NCBI GenBank assembly: GCA_009923475.1
Contig: RFTM01000007.1
Coordinates: forward strand, 1 to 14,957
Source: Gammaproteobacteria bacterium
GTDB taxonomy: Bacteria; Pseudomonadota; Gammaproteobacteria; Steroidobacterales; Steroidobacteraceae
DNA length: 14,957 bases
Direction of reading: 5' to 3'
Under the pieces are notes generated by a model that searched no databases, was not told the origin of the DNA, and saw only the letters and a list, made by a program, of their open reading frames with translations. The position numbers were made by a program, and so were the translations under genes. Positions 1-7,148 of the stretch are shown here, piece by piece; within the stretch, counting starts at the first letter, position 1; the number at the start of each line of letters is the position of its first letter.

Positions 1-2
1 TG

Positions 3-962
3 CGGGCGACCGACGGCTGCAGCCACGTGATCCACCTCGCCGCCATCGTCGGCGGGATCGCCAACTTCCACCAGCTTCCTTACACGCTCACCGACGTCAA
101 CTCTTCGCTCTACAACGGGGTTATCGGGGCGGCGATAGAGGCCGGCATCGAGCGCTTCGTCTACGTGAGCAGCTCGATGGTCTTCGAGAACGCCGAGATC
201 TTCCCGACGCCCGAGGAGTACATCTGGAAGTGCCCGCTGCCGCGCTCGGCCTACGGCTTCAGCAAGCTCGCCGGCGAATACTGGGTGCGTGCGGCCAGCG
301 AAGAGGACCCTGCCCGCCGCGCGCGCAGCTACGCCGATGCGGGCGCCGCCGCGGTCTCGGTGCTCACCGAGCCTTCGCGCTTCGATGGCAGCCTGACGCA
401 TCTCGAGCAGGCCGCCGCCGCGATCGCTTCGGCCGGCGTGCCGGCGATGCGCAAGGATTTCCTCGTCGATCCCTACCAGGTGCTCGAGGCCCGCGCTGCG
501 GGCGCGGGCGGTGTGCTGCTGATCCTGCGCATGCTGCCGCGCGACGCGCTTGAGCGCCTGCTCGACGCCGCGCTGGAGCAGGGGCTGTTCGTGCTGCTGG
601 AGGCTTTCGACGATGCCGATGTCGAGGCCGCGATGGCGTTGATCGGACCGCGGCGGGTCGCGGACGATTCGCTGCTGCTCGGCGTGAACTGCCGCGACCT
701 CGTCACGCTGCAAGTCGTGCCGGGCCGGCTCGAGGCCATGGCCGACCGCCTGCCCGCCTGGATCCCGCGCGTCGCCGAAAGCGGGCTTGCGTCGCCCGAC
801 GACGCGGCGCGCCTCGCGGCCTGCGGCTATGACCTCGCGCTCGTCGGCAGCGCGCTCATGACCGGCGGCGAACCGCGCGAGCTCGCGGGTGCCATGCTCG
901 CCGCCGCGCGGGGTGCGCTCGGCCACCAGCCCCGTCGCATCCGACCCGCGGAGCGCGGCTGA
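3..962 (+). CDS. trpC: Epimerase fragment fused in frame to N-truncated TrpC (5' end outside window)
   Basis: The frame is open from base 3 and continues beyond the left edge. A GTG at 27 is only an internal valine. Bases 3 to about 300 encode part of an extended short-chain dehydrogenase/reductase, a sugar-nucleotide NAD-dependent epimerase. They show the HLAA strand, an FVYVSSS segment with the catalytic serine, and YGFSK (the YxxxK pair). From about 300 the protein is indole-3-glycerol-phosphate synthase, which closes the indole ring in tryptophan synthesis: SYADAGAAAVSVLTEP, the RKDF lysine (codon 453-455), LLEAFDD, GVNCRDL and VAESGL. The TrpC N-terminal portion, including the first barrel strand with the conserved Glu/Lys of the AE(I/V)KRxSPSKG motif, is absent, so IGPS activity is not expected. 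The epimerase also lacks its C-terminal half. The stop TGA (960-962) shares a base with the trpF ATG. Identification of both halves is firm; whether the fusion exists in the organism is open. Confidence 0.5.
   Translation, partial: RATDGCSHVIHLAAIVGGIANFHQLPYTLTDVNSSLYNGVIGAAIEAGIERFVYVSSSMVFENAEIFPTPEEYIWKCPLPRSAYGFSKLAGEYWVRAASEEDPARRARSYADAGAAAVSVLTEPSRFDGSLTHLEQAAAAIASAGVPAMRKDFLVDPYQVLEARAAGAGGVLLILRMLPRDALERLLDAALEQGLFVLLEAFDDADVEAAMALIGPRRVADDSLLLGVNCRDLVTLQVVPGRLEAMADRLPAWIPRVAESGLASPDDAARLAACGYDLALVGSALMTGGEPRELAGAMLAAARGALGHQPRRIRPAERG
294..312 (+). other. Epimerase/TrpC junction
   Basis: Epimerase similarity runs through EYWVRAASEE and TrpC similarity starts at about EEDPARRARSYA, so the switch lies within a few codons around base 300. 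The two families share an acidic 'EE' at the join, encoded by gaagag. This is compatible with a short-homology join, either biological or made by an assembler. There is no frameshift or stop at the join. The epimerase side uses several A/T-ending codons (ctt, cct, tct, gtt, ata), fewer of which occur just downstream. Confidence 0.5.
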
Positions 963-1585
963 TGTTCGTGAAGATCTGCGGACTGACCACGCCGGAGGGC
1001 GTCGCGGCGGCGCTGGAGGCGGGCGCCGATGCCCTCGGCTTCGTGTTCGCCCCGTCGGTGCGGCGCGTGACGCCGGCCGCGGCCGCTGCGCTCGCGGCGC
1101 CCGTGCGCGGCCGGGCGCTCTGCGTCGCGGTGACGCTGCACCCGCAAGCGTCGGAGGTGGAGGAGATCCTGGACATCTTCGCGCCCGACCTGCTCCAGAC
1201 GGACCTCGCGGATGCCGCTGCGTTGTCGCCCCGCGCCCGGGCGCGGTTACTGCCGGTGCTGCGCGACGGCGCCGCGCTCCCCGAGCCGCTGCCGCCCCGG
1301 GTACTCTATGAAGGCGCGGTCAGCGGCACGGGCCGCAGGGCCGACTGGGCCGGCGCCCATGCCGTCGCGCGCCGGGCCGAAGTGCTGCTGGCCGGCGGCC
1401 TGAACCCCGATAATGTCGCTGAGGCGATCCGCGTCGTCCGCCCCTGGGGCGTCGATGTGTCGAGCGGCGTCGAGTCGGCGCCCGGCCTGAAGTCGCCCGC
1501 CAAGATCTTGCAGTTCGTGGCCGCCGCGCGAGCGGCGCTGGCTCAAAGAAACATCGATCACACCAAGACGAGCGTACCGACATGA
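962..1585 (+). CDS. trpF: Phosphoribosylanthranilate isomerase
   Basis: Cytoplasmic TIM-barrel enzyme that performs the Amadori rearrangement of N-(5'-phosphoribosyl)anthranilate to CdRP, the step before TrpC. The 207-residue length is normal. Visible motifs are KICGL with general-base Cys6, Arg34-Arg35 in APSVRRVTP, AGGLNPDNV (144-152) and GVDVSSGVE (163-171), a phosphate-binding end. Two positions are unusual. The common QLHG strand reads LLQTD (77-81). The position of the general-acid Asp before the GxG loop (as in E. coli LDNGQGGSG) is Glu117 in LYEGAVSGTG. The ATG overlaps the preceding TGA by one base (TGATG), with GGAG at 950-953 as ribosome binding site, so translation is coupled to the frame upstream. 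Its stop overlaps the trpB start. Identification is secure; the Glu for Asp change is inferred from a hand alignment. Confidence 0.5.
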   Translation: MFVKICGLTTPEGVAAALEAGADALGFVFAPSVRRVTPAAAAALAAPVRGRALCVAVTLHPQASEVEEILDIFAPDLLQTDLADAAALSPRARARLLPVLRDGAALPEPLPPRVLYEGAVSGTGRRADWAGAHAVARRAEVLLAGGLNPDNVAEAIRVVRPWGVDVSSGVESAPGLKSPAKILQFVAAARAALAQRNIDHTKTSVPT

Positions 1586-2841
1586 ACGCCAACGTGAAGT
1601 TCACCCCCGAGGAGCAGCAGCGGCTGCTCGACGCCGAGCTCGCCGGGAAATTCCCCGACGCGCGCGGCCGCTTCGGCCCGTACGGCGGCCGCTATGTGCC
1701 GGAGACCCTCATCCCCGCGCTCGAGCGCCTCGAGGCCGGGATGCGCGAGCACCTGCCGCGCGAGGATTTCCAGCGCGAACTCGCCGGGCAGCTCGAGTCT
1801 TGGGTCGGCCGCCCCACTGCGCTGTCGTACGCACCGCGGCTCTCGGCCGCTTGGGGCGCTGAGGTCTGGTTCAAGCGCGAGGACCTCGCGCACACCGGCG
1901 CTCACAAGATCAACAACGCGCTCGGCCAGGCGCTGCTCGCGCAGCGGCTCGGCGCCAAGCGCATCGTCGCCGAGACCGGCGCCGGCCAGCATGGCGTGGC
2001 GAGCGCTGCAGCCTGCGCGCGCCTTGGCCTGCCTTGCACGGTCTACATGGGCGCGATCGACATGGAGCGCCAGGCGCCGAACGTCGGTCGCATGCGGCTG
2101 ATGGGCGCCACGGTGGTGCCGGTCACGGGCGGCGACCAGACGCTGCGTTCCGCCATCGACGAGGCGCTGCGCGACTGGGTGTCCGACCCGAACGGCACCT
2201 TCTACCTGCTCGGCTCGGCGGTGGGGCCGCATCCTTACCCCGTGCTGGTGCGCGAGCTGCAGTCTGTCATCGGCCGCGAGGCGCGCACGCAATACCTGAA
2301 GCGGCAGGGCAGGCTGCCCGACGCCGTGTTCGCCTGCGTGGGCGGCGGCTCGAACGCCATCGGCATGTTCCATCCGTTCGTGGCCGACCGCGAGGTCGCG
2401 ATCATCGGCGTCGAGGCGGGCGGTCGCGGCACCGGACTCGGCCAGAACGCCGCCAGCCTCTCCTACGGCTGGCCCGGCGTGCTGCAGGGCTGCTACTCGC
2501 TGCTGCTGCAGGACGAGAACGGCCAGATCCACGAGACCGACTCCATCTCCGCGGGCCTCGATTACCCCGGCGTCGGCCCCGAGCACGCGCTGCTGCTCTC
2601 CGCGGGCCGCGTGCAGTACGAATCCGCCACCGACGACGAAGCGCTCGCCGCGCTGCAGGAATGCGCGACGCTGGAGGGCATCCTGCCCGCGCTCGAGACT
2701 GCGCACGCGCTGCACGGCGCCAAGCGCTGGGCCGCGCGCAACCCCGGCAGGCAGCTGCTGCTCTGCATGTCGGGCCGCGGCGACAAGGACATGCCGACGC
2801 TGCAGCGCACGCTGCTCGCAGACCAGGGAGGCGCGCGATGA
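1582..2841 (+). CDS. trpB: Tryptophan synthase beta chain
   Basis: PLP enzyme that condenses indole with L-serine to give L-tryptophan in the alpha2-beta2 complex. The 419-residue protein has the usual length plus a short N-terminal extension ahead of the FGPYGGRYVPETL segment (31-43). The PLP lysine is Lys109 in HTGAHKINN, the catalytic Glu is Glu131 in ETGAGQHG, and the PLP phosphate loop GGGSNA is at 254-259. GRGDKDM near the C-terminus is typical. This is the TrpB1 type, which works with TrpA. The ATG (1582-1584) overlaps the trpF stop as ATGA, and the stop overlaps the trpA start in the same way. All catalytic features are present, so it should be functional. Confidence 0.5.
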   Translation: MNANVKFTPEEQQRLLDAELAGKFPDARGRFGPYGGRYVPETLIPALERLEAGMREHLPREDFQRELAGQLESWVGRPTALSYAPRLSAAWGAEVWFKREDLAHTGAHKINNALGQALLAQRLGAKRIVAETGAGQHGVASAAACARLGLPCTVYMGAIDMERQAPNVGRMRLMGATVVPVTGGDQTLRSAIDEALRDWVSDPNGTFYLLGSAVGPHPYPVLVRELQSVIGREARTQYLKRQGRLPDAVFACVGGGSNAIGMFHPFVADREVAIIGVEAGGRGTGLGQNAASLSYGWPGVLQGCYSLLLQDENGQIHETDSISAGLDYPGVGPEHALLLSAGRVQYESATDDEALAALQECATLEGILPALETAHALHGAKRWAARNPGRQLLLCMSGRGDKDMPTLQRTLLADQGGAR

Positions 2842-3608
2842 AGCCGCACGAGCGCCTGAGCGCCGCGATCCGCAAGGGCGCGGCCGGCGGCGAGCCCGCC
2901 ATCGTCGCCTTCCTCACCGCAGGGTTCCCGGAGGCCAAAAAATTCCGCGAGCACCTGACGGCCGTGGCCGCGGGCGCGGACGTGGTCGAGATCGGCGTGC
3001 CCTTCACCGACCCGATGGCCGACGGCATGACCATCCAGCGCTCGAGCCAAGCCGCGCTCAAGCAAGGCGTGAGCCTGCGCTGGATCCTCGCCGAGCTCGG
3101 CGCGATGCAGCGCCCCGCCGCGCCGCTGGTGCTGATGAGCTACCTCAACCCTCTGCTGCAGTACGGCTACGAGCGGCTCGCCGCCGACGCCGCGGCGGTC
3201 GGGGTCTGCGGCTTCATCGTCCCCGACCTGCCCTTCGACGAGGGCGACGACCTGCGCGCCGCGTTGCGCATGGCAGGGGTCGCGCTGGTGCAGATGGTGA
3301 CACCCGTGACGATGCCCGAGCGCCTCGCACGGGTCTGCGCGGCGAGCGAGGGCTTCGTGTACGCCGTCACCATGACCGGCACCACCGGCAAGTCCGTCGA
3401 GGTGCCCGACAGCGTGCTCGAGTACCTCGCGCGCGTCCGCGCCGCCTCGCCGGTGCCGGTCTGCGCGGGCTTCGGCATCCGCTCGGCGGCGCAGGCGCGC
3501 GACCTGCGCGGCACGGTCGAGGGCGCGGTGGTCGGCTCCGCGCTCGTCGAGGTGCTGGAGCGCGGCGAAGACCCGACCGCCTGGCTGCGCGCGCTGCGCG
3601 GCGGCTGA
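2838..3608 (+). CDS. trpA: Tryptophan synthase alpha chain
   Basis: Cleaves indole-3-glycerol phosphate to indole and glyceraldehyde-3-phosphate and channels indole to TrpB. The 256-residue TIM barrel is slightly shorter than the E. coli protein (268). Catalytic Glu51 and Asp62 are seen in VVEIGVPFTDPMADG (49-63). LTAGFP, PDLPFDE, the GTTG phosphate loop and CAGFGIRS are also present. The frame is open far upstream because of trpB out-of-frame reading. I chose the ATG at 2838 because it matches the family N-terminus, overlaps the trpB stop (ATGA) and has GGGAGG at 2826-2831. The stop is followed by one codon and then by a channel fragment in the same frame. No accD or terminator follows, although accD is a frequent neighbour of trpA in proteobacteria. 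Confidence 0.5.
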   Translation: MKPHERLSAAIRKGAAGGEPAIVAFLTAGFPEAKKFREHLTAVAAGADVVEIGVPFTDPMADGMTIQRSSQAALKQGVSLRWILAELGAMQRPAAPLVLMSYLNPLLQYGYERLAADAAAVGVCGFIVPDLPFDEGDDLRAALRMAGVALVQMVTPVTMPERLARVCAASEGFVYAVTMTGTTGKSVEVPDSVLEYLARVRAASPVPVCAGFGIRSAAQARDLRGTVEGAVVGSALVEVLERGEDPTAWLRALRGG

Positions 3609-3611
3609 GCG

Positions 3612-3851
3612 GTGCTGCTGCGCGACCCGGCCTTCGGTTCGCTGCAAGGCATCGCGGACCCCAGCATCGTCGACTACGGCTATTTCTCGGCGGTGGTGTT
3701 CACCACCCTCGGCCTCGGCGACATCGTGCCGCACGGCGCCGTCCGCATCCTCGTCGGGCCGCAGTCCCTGCTCGGCTTCGTGCTCATCACCTGGTCGGCG
3801 AGCTTCGCCTTCATCGAGATGCAGCGCTACTGGAACGACCGGCGGGATTAG
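3612..3851 (+). pseudogene. C-terminal half of a two-TM potassium channel (truncated)
   Basis: The 79 residues from a GTG start resemble the pore and second membrane helix of Ion_trans_2-type K+ channels. They show a pore helix (about 24-35), a selectivity filter TTLGLGD (TVGYGD in the classical form), and a hydrophobic helix LLGFVLITWSASFAFI (about 53-68) followed by a charged end. The first membrane helix and everything before it are missing, because the bases upstream are trpA. A fragment with one membrane helix would not be expected to form the usual subunit, so I call it a remnant. It lies in the same frame as trpA, one codon after the trpA stop. Its own stop TAG (3849-3851) overlaps the ubiB stop on the other strand (3848-3850). 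A short translated protein coupled to trpA cannot be excluded. Confidence 0.5.
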
Positions 3852-5545
3852 CTCCGCCGCGCCCTCCACAGCACGACCGCGGCGGCGAGCAGCAGCAGCC
3901 AGCCCACGATATCGGGCGGCAGCCCGAAGCCGATCCACAAGAGGCTGCCGAAGCCGAGCGCGGTGCCGATGAGGGTACGGTTGCGGCGCTGCTCGGACTC
4001 CTGCATCTCGCGCCGCAGGGCAGCGATCTCCTCCGACCGCACGCCGAGCGCGAGCTTGCCGTCCTCGGCCTGCTGCACGGCGACCTTGATGAGCGAGGGC
4101 AGGGCGTGCAGCGAGGTGAGGATGTCGGGGAGGTTGCGGCGGATGTGCTTGAGTTGCGCGCGCGGGCTGATGCGGTCCGACATCCACTCGCGCAGGATGG
4201 GCGCGGCGGTCTGCCAGATGTCGAGCTCGGGGTAGAGGTCGCGGCCGAGACCCTCGATGTTGAGCAGGGTCTTCTGCAGCAGGATCAGCTGCGGCTGGAT
4301 GCGCATGTCGAAGCGCCGGGAGATGTCGAACAGGCGCAGCAGGATGGTGCCGAAGGAGATGTCCTTCAGCGGCCGGTCGAAGATGGGCTCGAGCACGGTG
4401 CGGATGGCGGATTCCATCTCGTCGACGCGGGTGTCGGGCGGCACCCATCCCGACTGCACATGCAGTTCGGCGACGCGGCGGTAGTCGCGGTCGAACACCG
4501 CGAGGAAGTTCTCGGCGAGGTAGTGCTGGTCGCGGAGGTCGAGCGTGCCGACGATGCCGAAGTCGATGGCGGCGTAGCGCGGGTTCGCCGGGTCGTCGAC
4601 CAGCACGAAGATGTTGCCCGGGTGCATGTCGGCGTGGAAGAAGTTGTGCCGGAACACCTGGGTGAAGAAGATCTTCACGCCGTTCTGGGCGAGCATCGCG
4701 ATGTTCGTGCCCTTGGCGCGCAGGGTGTCCATGTCGCTGATGGTCACGCCGCGGATGCGCTCCATCACCATCACATCGACGCGGCAGAGGTCCCAGTACA
4801 CCGCCGGCACATGCAGCAGCGAGGACCCCTCGAAGTTGCGCTTGAGCTGCGAGGCGTTGGCGGCCTCGCGCATCAGGTCGAGCTCGTCGAGGATGGTCTT
4901 CTCGTACTCGTCGACGATCTCGTCCACGCGCAGGCGCCGCGCCTCGGCGGAATTGGCCTTGGCGAGGCGGGCGAGTTCGTGCATCACCTCGAGGTCGCGC
5001 GAGATGACGTCGCGCATGCCGGGGCGCAGCACCTTGACGATGACCTCGGCGCCGGGCTGCGCCGGGGCGCCTGATGCGGTACCCGATGCGGCGCCTGATG
5101 CCGAGCCCGCCGCCGGCAGCGTCGCCGCGTGCACCTGCGCGATGGACGCCGCGGCGAGCGGCTGCTCCTCGAAGGTGGCGAAGGCCTCGGTGACGGGCTT
5201 GCCGAGCGACTTCTCGATGATGGCGCGCGCGGTGGCGTTGTCGAAGGGCGGCACGCGGTCCTGCAGCTTGGCGAGCTCGACGGCGATGTCGGGCGGCAGC
5301 AGGTCGCGGCGCGTGGAGAGCGCTTGGCCGAACTTGATGAAGATGGGGCCGAGCTCCTCGAGCGCGAGCCGCAGGCGCTCGCCGCGCGGCGCCTGCTTGC
5401 GCCGCTCGAGCCAGGTCCAGGGCGAGGCGAGGAACACGAAGCGCAGCGGACGGTAAAGATGGGTCTCGCGCACGAACTCGTCGAGCCCGTGCCGTACCAG
5501 CACGCGCTGGATCTCGATCAGCCGCGCCATCACCCGCAGTTTCAT
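3848..5545 (-). CDS. ubiB: Ubiquinone biosynthesis kinase-like protein UbiB
   Basis: Member of the ABC1/ADCK/UbiB atypical kinase family, a membrane-associated ATPase that supports the hydroxylation stages of ubiquinone synthesis, probably by helping to extract lipid intermediates. At 565 residues it has the usual length. The sequence shows KFGQ (71-74, the KxGQ motif), the alanine-rich loop LAAASIAQVH (130-139), the nucleotide-binding Lys171 in VIVKVLRP, ELDLMREAAN (221-230), HADMHPGN (304-311) and the metal-binding AIDFG (326-330). Two hydrophobic stretches in the last 45 residues form the membrane anchor. An Ala/Ser/Gly-rich insertion at about 145-163 separates the alanine loop from Lys171. 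The ATG overlaps the ubiJ stop (ATGA) and has GGAG 8 bases upstream. Last gene of the - strand ubi run; identification is secure. Confidence 0.5.
   Translation of the reverse strand: MKLRVMARLIEIQRVLVRHGLDEFVRETHLYRPLRFVFLASPWTWLERRKQAPRGERLRLALEELGPIFIKFGQALSTRRDLLPPDIAVELAKLQDRVPPFDNATARAIIEKSLGKPVTEAFATFEEQPLAAASIAQVHAATLPAAGSASGAASGTASGAPAQPGAEVIVKVLRPGMRDVISRDLEVMHELARLAKANSAEARRLRVDEIVDEYEKTILDELDLMREAANASQLKRNFEGSSLLHVPAVYWDLCRVDVMVMERIRGVTISDMDTLRAKGTNIAMLAQNGVKIFFTQVFRHNFFHADMHPGNIFVLVDDPANPRYAAIDFGIVGTLDLRDQHYLAENFLAVFDRDYRRVAELHVQSGWVPPDTRVDEMESAIRTVLEPIFDRPLKDISFGTILLRLFDISRRFDMRIQPQLILLQKTLLNIEGLGRDLYPELDIWQTAAPILREWMSDRISPRAQLKHIRRNLPDILTSLHALPSLIKVAVQQAEDGKLALGVRSEEIAALRREMQESEQRRNRTLIGTALGFGSLLWIGFGLPPDIVGWLLLLAAAVVLWRARRS
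5066..5101. repeat. Three 12-bp tandem repeats inside ubiB
   Basis: On the + strand three consecutive 12-mers read GGCGCCTGATGC, GGTACCCGATGC and GGCGCCTGATGC. The outer two are identical and the middle one differs at three bases. On the coding strand they give ASGA-ASGT-ASGA (UbiB residues 149-160), a flexible insertion. Being a multiple of three, copy number changes would keep the frame. Confidence 0.5.
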
Positions 5546-6180
5546 GGTGCGGGCTCCGAGACGGCGCCGCCGGGCGTGCCGTGCGCCGCATCGAGCCGCG
5601 CCGCGAGCGCATCGAGGCGCGCGGCCGCGCGGTCGACGTCCTCGCGCAGGCGATCGACGTCGCCCATGAACACCTCGGCCTCGGCCGCGGGCACGAGGTC
5701 GCCGCGCTCGTGCGCGAAGTACTCGGCGGCGTTGCGTACGGCGGTATCGGCGCCGCGACGGCCGAAATCGAGCGCGCCGCGGGCGAACCGGGCGAGCTGG
5801 TGGGCGGGCGCGTCGCCGACGAGGCGGGACAGCTCTTCCTCGAGGTCCGGGCGCAGCAGCAGCCCGAGCTCCCGATAGCGCTGCAGCAGCTCGGCGTCGC
5901 CGCGCACCTGCACCGCACCCGACTGCAGCAGGCGCTCGGGCGAAGGACCGGCGAGCGCGACCAGGTTGAGGGGACTGCCCGAGATCTCGGCGTCGAACTC
6001 GCCCCCGGGATCGCGCGCGTGGCGCAGCGAGCTGCCCAGTGACTCGAGGCCCACGCGCACGCCGATGTCGCGCACCACGACCTGCAGCCGCCGGCCGCGC
6101 AGCGCGGCGCAGAGCTCGCGCGCCCGGGGCGAGGCCGCGAGGTTGCGGTTCAGCAGGTTTTCGACGAGCTCGGTCAGCAC
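5542..6180 (-). CDS. ubiJ: Ubiquinone biosynthesis accessory factor UbiJ (SCP2 domain)
   Basis: Non-catalytic accessory protein that binds hydrophobic ubiquinone intermediates through an SCP2-like domain and, with UbiK in species where this is known, organises the cytoplasmic Ubi complex. The 212-residue protein has an N-terminal helix, then the SCP2 fold (about 20-120) with the typical VQVRGDAELLQR stretch (91-102). A C-terminal acidic/arginine-rich coiled coil follows from about 165 to 198 (EVFMGDVDRLREDVDR and onward). The start is GTG at 6178-6180, 14 bases after the ubiE stop, without a clear Shine-Dalgarno sequence. This suggests coupling to ubiE. Its stop overlaps the ubiB ATG. The gene order ubiE-ubiJ-ubiB is the classical gammaproteobacterial one and supports the call despite low sequence conservation in this family. 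Confidence 0.5.
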   Translation of the reverse strand: MLTELVENLLNRNLAASPRARELCAALRGRRLQVVVRDIGVRVGLESLGSSLRHARDPGGEFDAEISGSPLNLVALAGPSPERLLQSGAVQVRGDAELLQRYRELGLLLRPDLEEELSRLVGDAPAHQLARFARGALDFGRRGADTAVRNAAEYFAHERGDLVPAAEAEVFMGDVDRLREDVDRAAARLDALAARLDAAHGTPGGAVSEPAP

Positions 6181-6194
6181 GCGGGAGGCAGCGG

Positions 6195-6953
6195 TCAGTA
6201 CCGGTAGCCGCGGTGCAGCGCCACGATGCCGCCGGCGAGGTTGTGGTAGCGGCAGTCCTCGAGGCCGGCGTCGCGCATCATGCCGAGCAGGGTCTCCTGG
6301 TCGGGGTGCTTGCGGATGGACTCGGCGAGGTAGCGGTAGCTGCCCTCGTCCTGCGCGACCACCTTGCCGAGCACCGGCAGCACGCGGAAGGAGTAGGCGT
6401 CGTAGAGCGGCTTGAGGCCGGGCGCGACGGGCTGCGAGAACTCGAGCACCAGCAGCTGCCCGCCCGGGCGCAGCACGCGGCGCATGGAGGCCAGGGCCGC
6501 CGCCTTGTCGGTGACGTTGCGCAGGCCGAAGCCGATGGTGACGCAGTCGAAGGTCGAATCGGGGAAGGGCAGGCGCTCGGCGTTGGCTTGGACATAAGCC
6601 ACGCCGCGCAGCAGTCCGGCGTCGATGAGGCGGTTGCGGCCATGCGAGAGCATCGCGCCGTTGATGTCCGAGAGCACCACGAGGCCCTGCTCGCCGACCT
6701 GCGCGGCCATGCCGCGCGCGAGATCGCCGGTGCCGCCCGCGACATCGAGCGCGCGCTGGCCGGGGCGCAGGTGGGTCTGCGACAGCGTGAACTGCTTCCA
6801 GAGCCGGTGCATGCCGCCCGACATCAGGTCGTTCATGAGGTCGTACTTGGGCGCCACCGAGTCGAAGACGCCGCGCACGCGCCGTGCCTTGTCGCCCCAG
6901 GCGACCTCCTCGAAGCCGAAATGGGTGGTCTTGTTGTCGGGCGACGCGCTCAT
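6195..6953 (-). CDS. ubiE: Ubiquinone/menaquinone C-methyltransferase UbiE
   Basis: SAM-dependent methyltransferase that adds the ring C-methyl group in ubiquinone synthesis and, where menaquinone is made, in demethylmenaquinone methylation. The 252-residue protein shows the family signature [17 protein letters not shown] (37-53), SAM motif [12 protein letters not shown] (69-79), motif II around [11 protein letters not shown], and RNVTDK (145-150) with [15 protein letters not shown] after it. The start ATG (6951-6953) fits the usual N-terminus. No Shine-Dalgarno is visible. A TACAAT hexamer 6 bases before the ATG suggests a leaderless message. It is the first gene of the ubiE-ubiJ-ubiB run. 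No men genes are visible here, so the ubiquinone role is more likely. Confidence 0.5.
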   Translation of the reverse strand: MSASPDNKTTHFGFEEVAWGDKARRVRGVFDSVAPKYDLMNDLMSGGMHRLWKQFTLSQTHLRPGQRALDVAGGTGDLARGMAAQVGEQGLVVLSDINGAMLSHGRNRLIDAGLLRGVAYVQANAERLPFPDSTFDCVTIGFGLRNVTDKAAALASMRRVLRPGGQLLVLEFSQPVAPGLKPLYDAYSFRVLPVLGKVVAQDEGSYRYLAESIRKHPDQETLLGMMRDAGLEDCRYHNLAGGIVALHRGYRY

Positions 6954-6959
6954 GCCGGG

Positions 6960-6965
6960 ATTGTA
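6960..6965 (-). promoter_or_regulatory. Candidate -10 element for leaderless ubiE
   Basis: On the - strand TACAAT (5 of 6 matches to TATAAT) ends 6 bases before the ubiE ATG. Transcription starting at the usual distance would begin on the A of the start codon. There is no Shine-Dalgarno sequence, which fits a leaderless transcript. No good -35 hexamer is seen at 16-18 bases, so this is a tentative call. Confidence 0.5.
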
Positions 6966-7108
6966 GCCGTTGGCCTGACCGCCCGGGCGCGCGGCATGCG
7001 TACGCCCCCCTTTACATCTGCTGCGGACATGGATGACACTTGGCCCAACGTCACCGGCCCGGACAGGGTCGGCCGAACGGGGGTTGGATAATTACAAGAA
7101 GGAACTGG

Positions 7109-7137
7109 AGGCCGGGCAGGAAGCTCGGCCTTTTTTT
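7109..7137 (+). terminator. Intrinsic terminator, + strand, in ubiE/DUF971 gap
   Basis: A 9-bp stem pairs AGGCCGGGC (7109-7117) with GCTCGGCCT (7123-7131), with one G-T pair and a 5-base loop AGGAA. It is followed directly by seven T (7131-7137). It works only on the + strand, while both flanking genes are on the - strand. The 195-base gap (6954-7148) holds no convincing + strand gene. A 21-codon ATG frame at 7029-7091 is the only small candidate. The site may end a small RNA or an antisense transcript across ubiE. Confidence 0.5.
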
Positions 7138-7148
7138 ATGCCCGCGCC

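Noticed and set aside
2034..2837. Upstream extension of the trpA frame into trpB
   Set aside because: Arginine-rich out-of-frame reading of trpB. The ATG at 2838 matches the TrpA N-terminus and has a good ribosome binding site.
4106..5074. + strand open frame opposite ubiB
   Set aside because: Val/Glu/His/Asp-rich antisense shadow of the well-supported ubiB.
2562..5918. Very long open frame on the - strand (over 1,100 codons)
   Set aside because: It runs antisense to trpB/trpA and out of frame through ubiB and ubiJ. Its translation is Arg/Ala-rich and of low complexity, a typical by-product of GC-rich third positions.
7029..7091. 21-codon ATG frame before the orphan terminator, as a gene
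   Set aside because: No ribosome binding site, hydrophobic stretch or known motif; kept only as part of the terminator observation.
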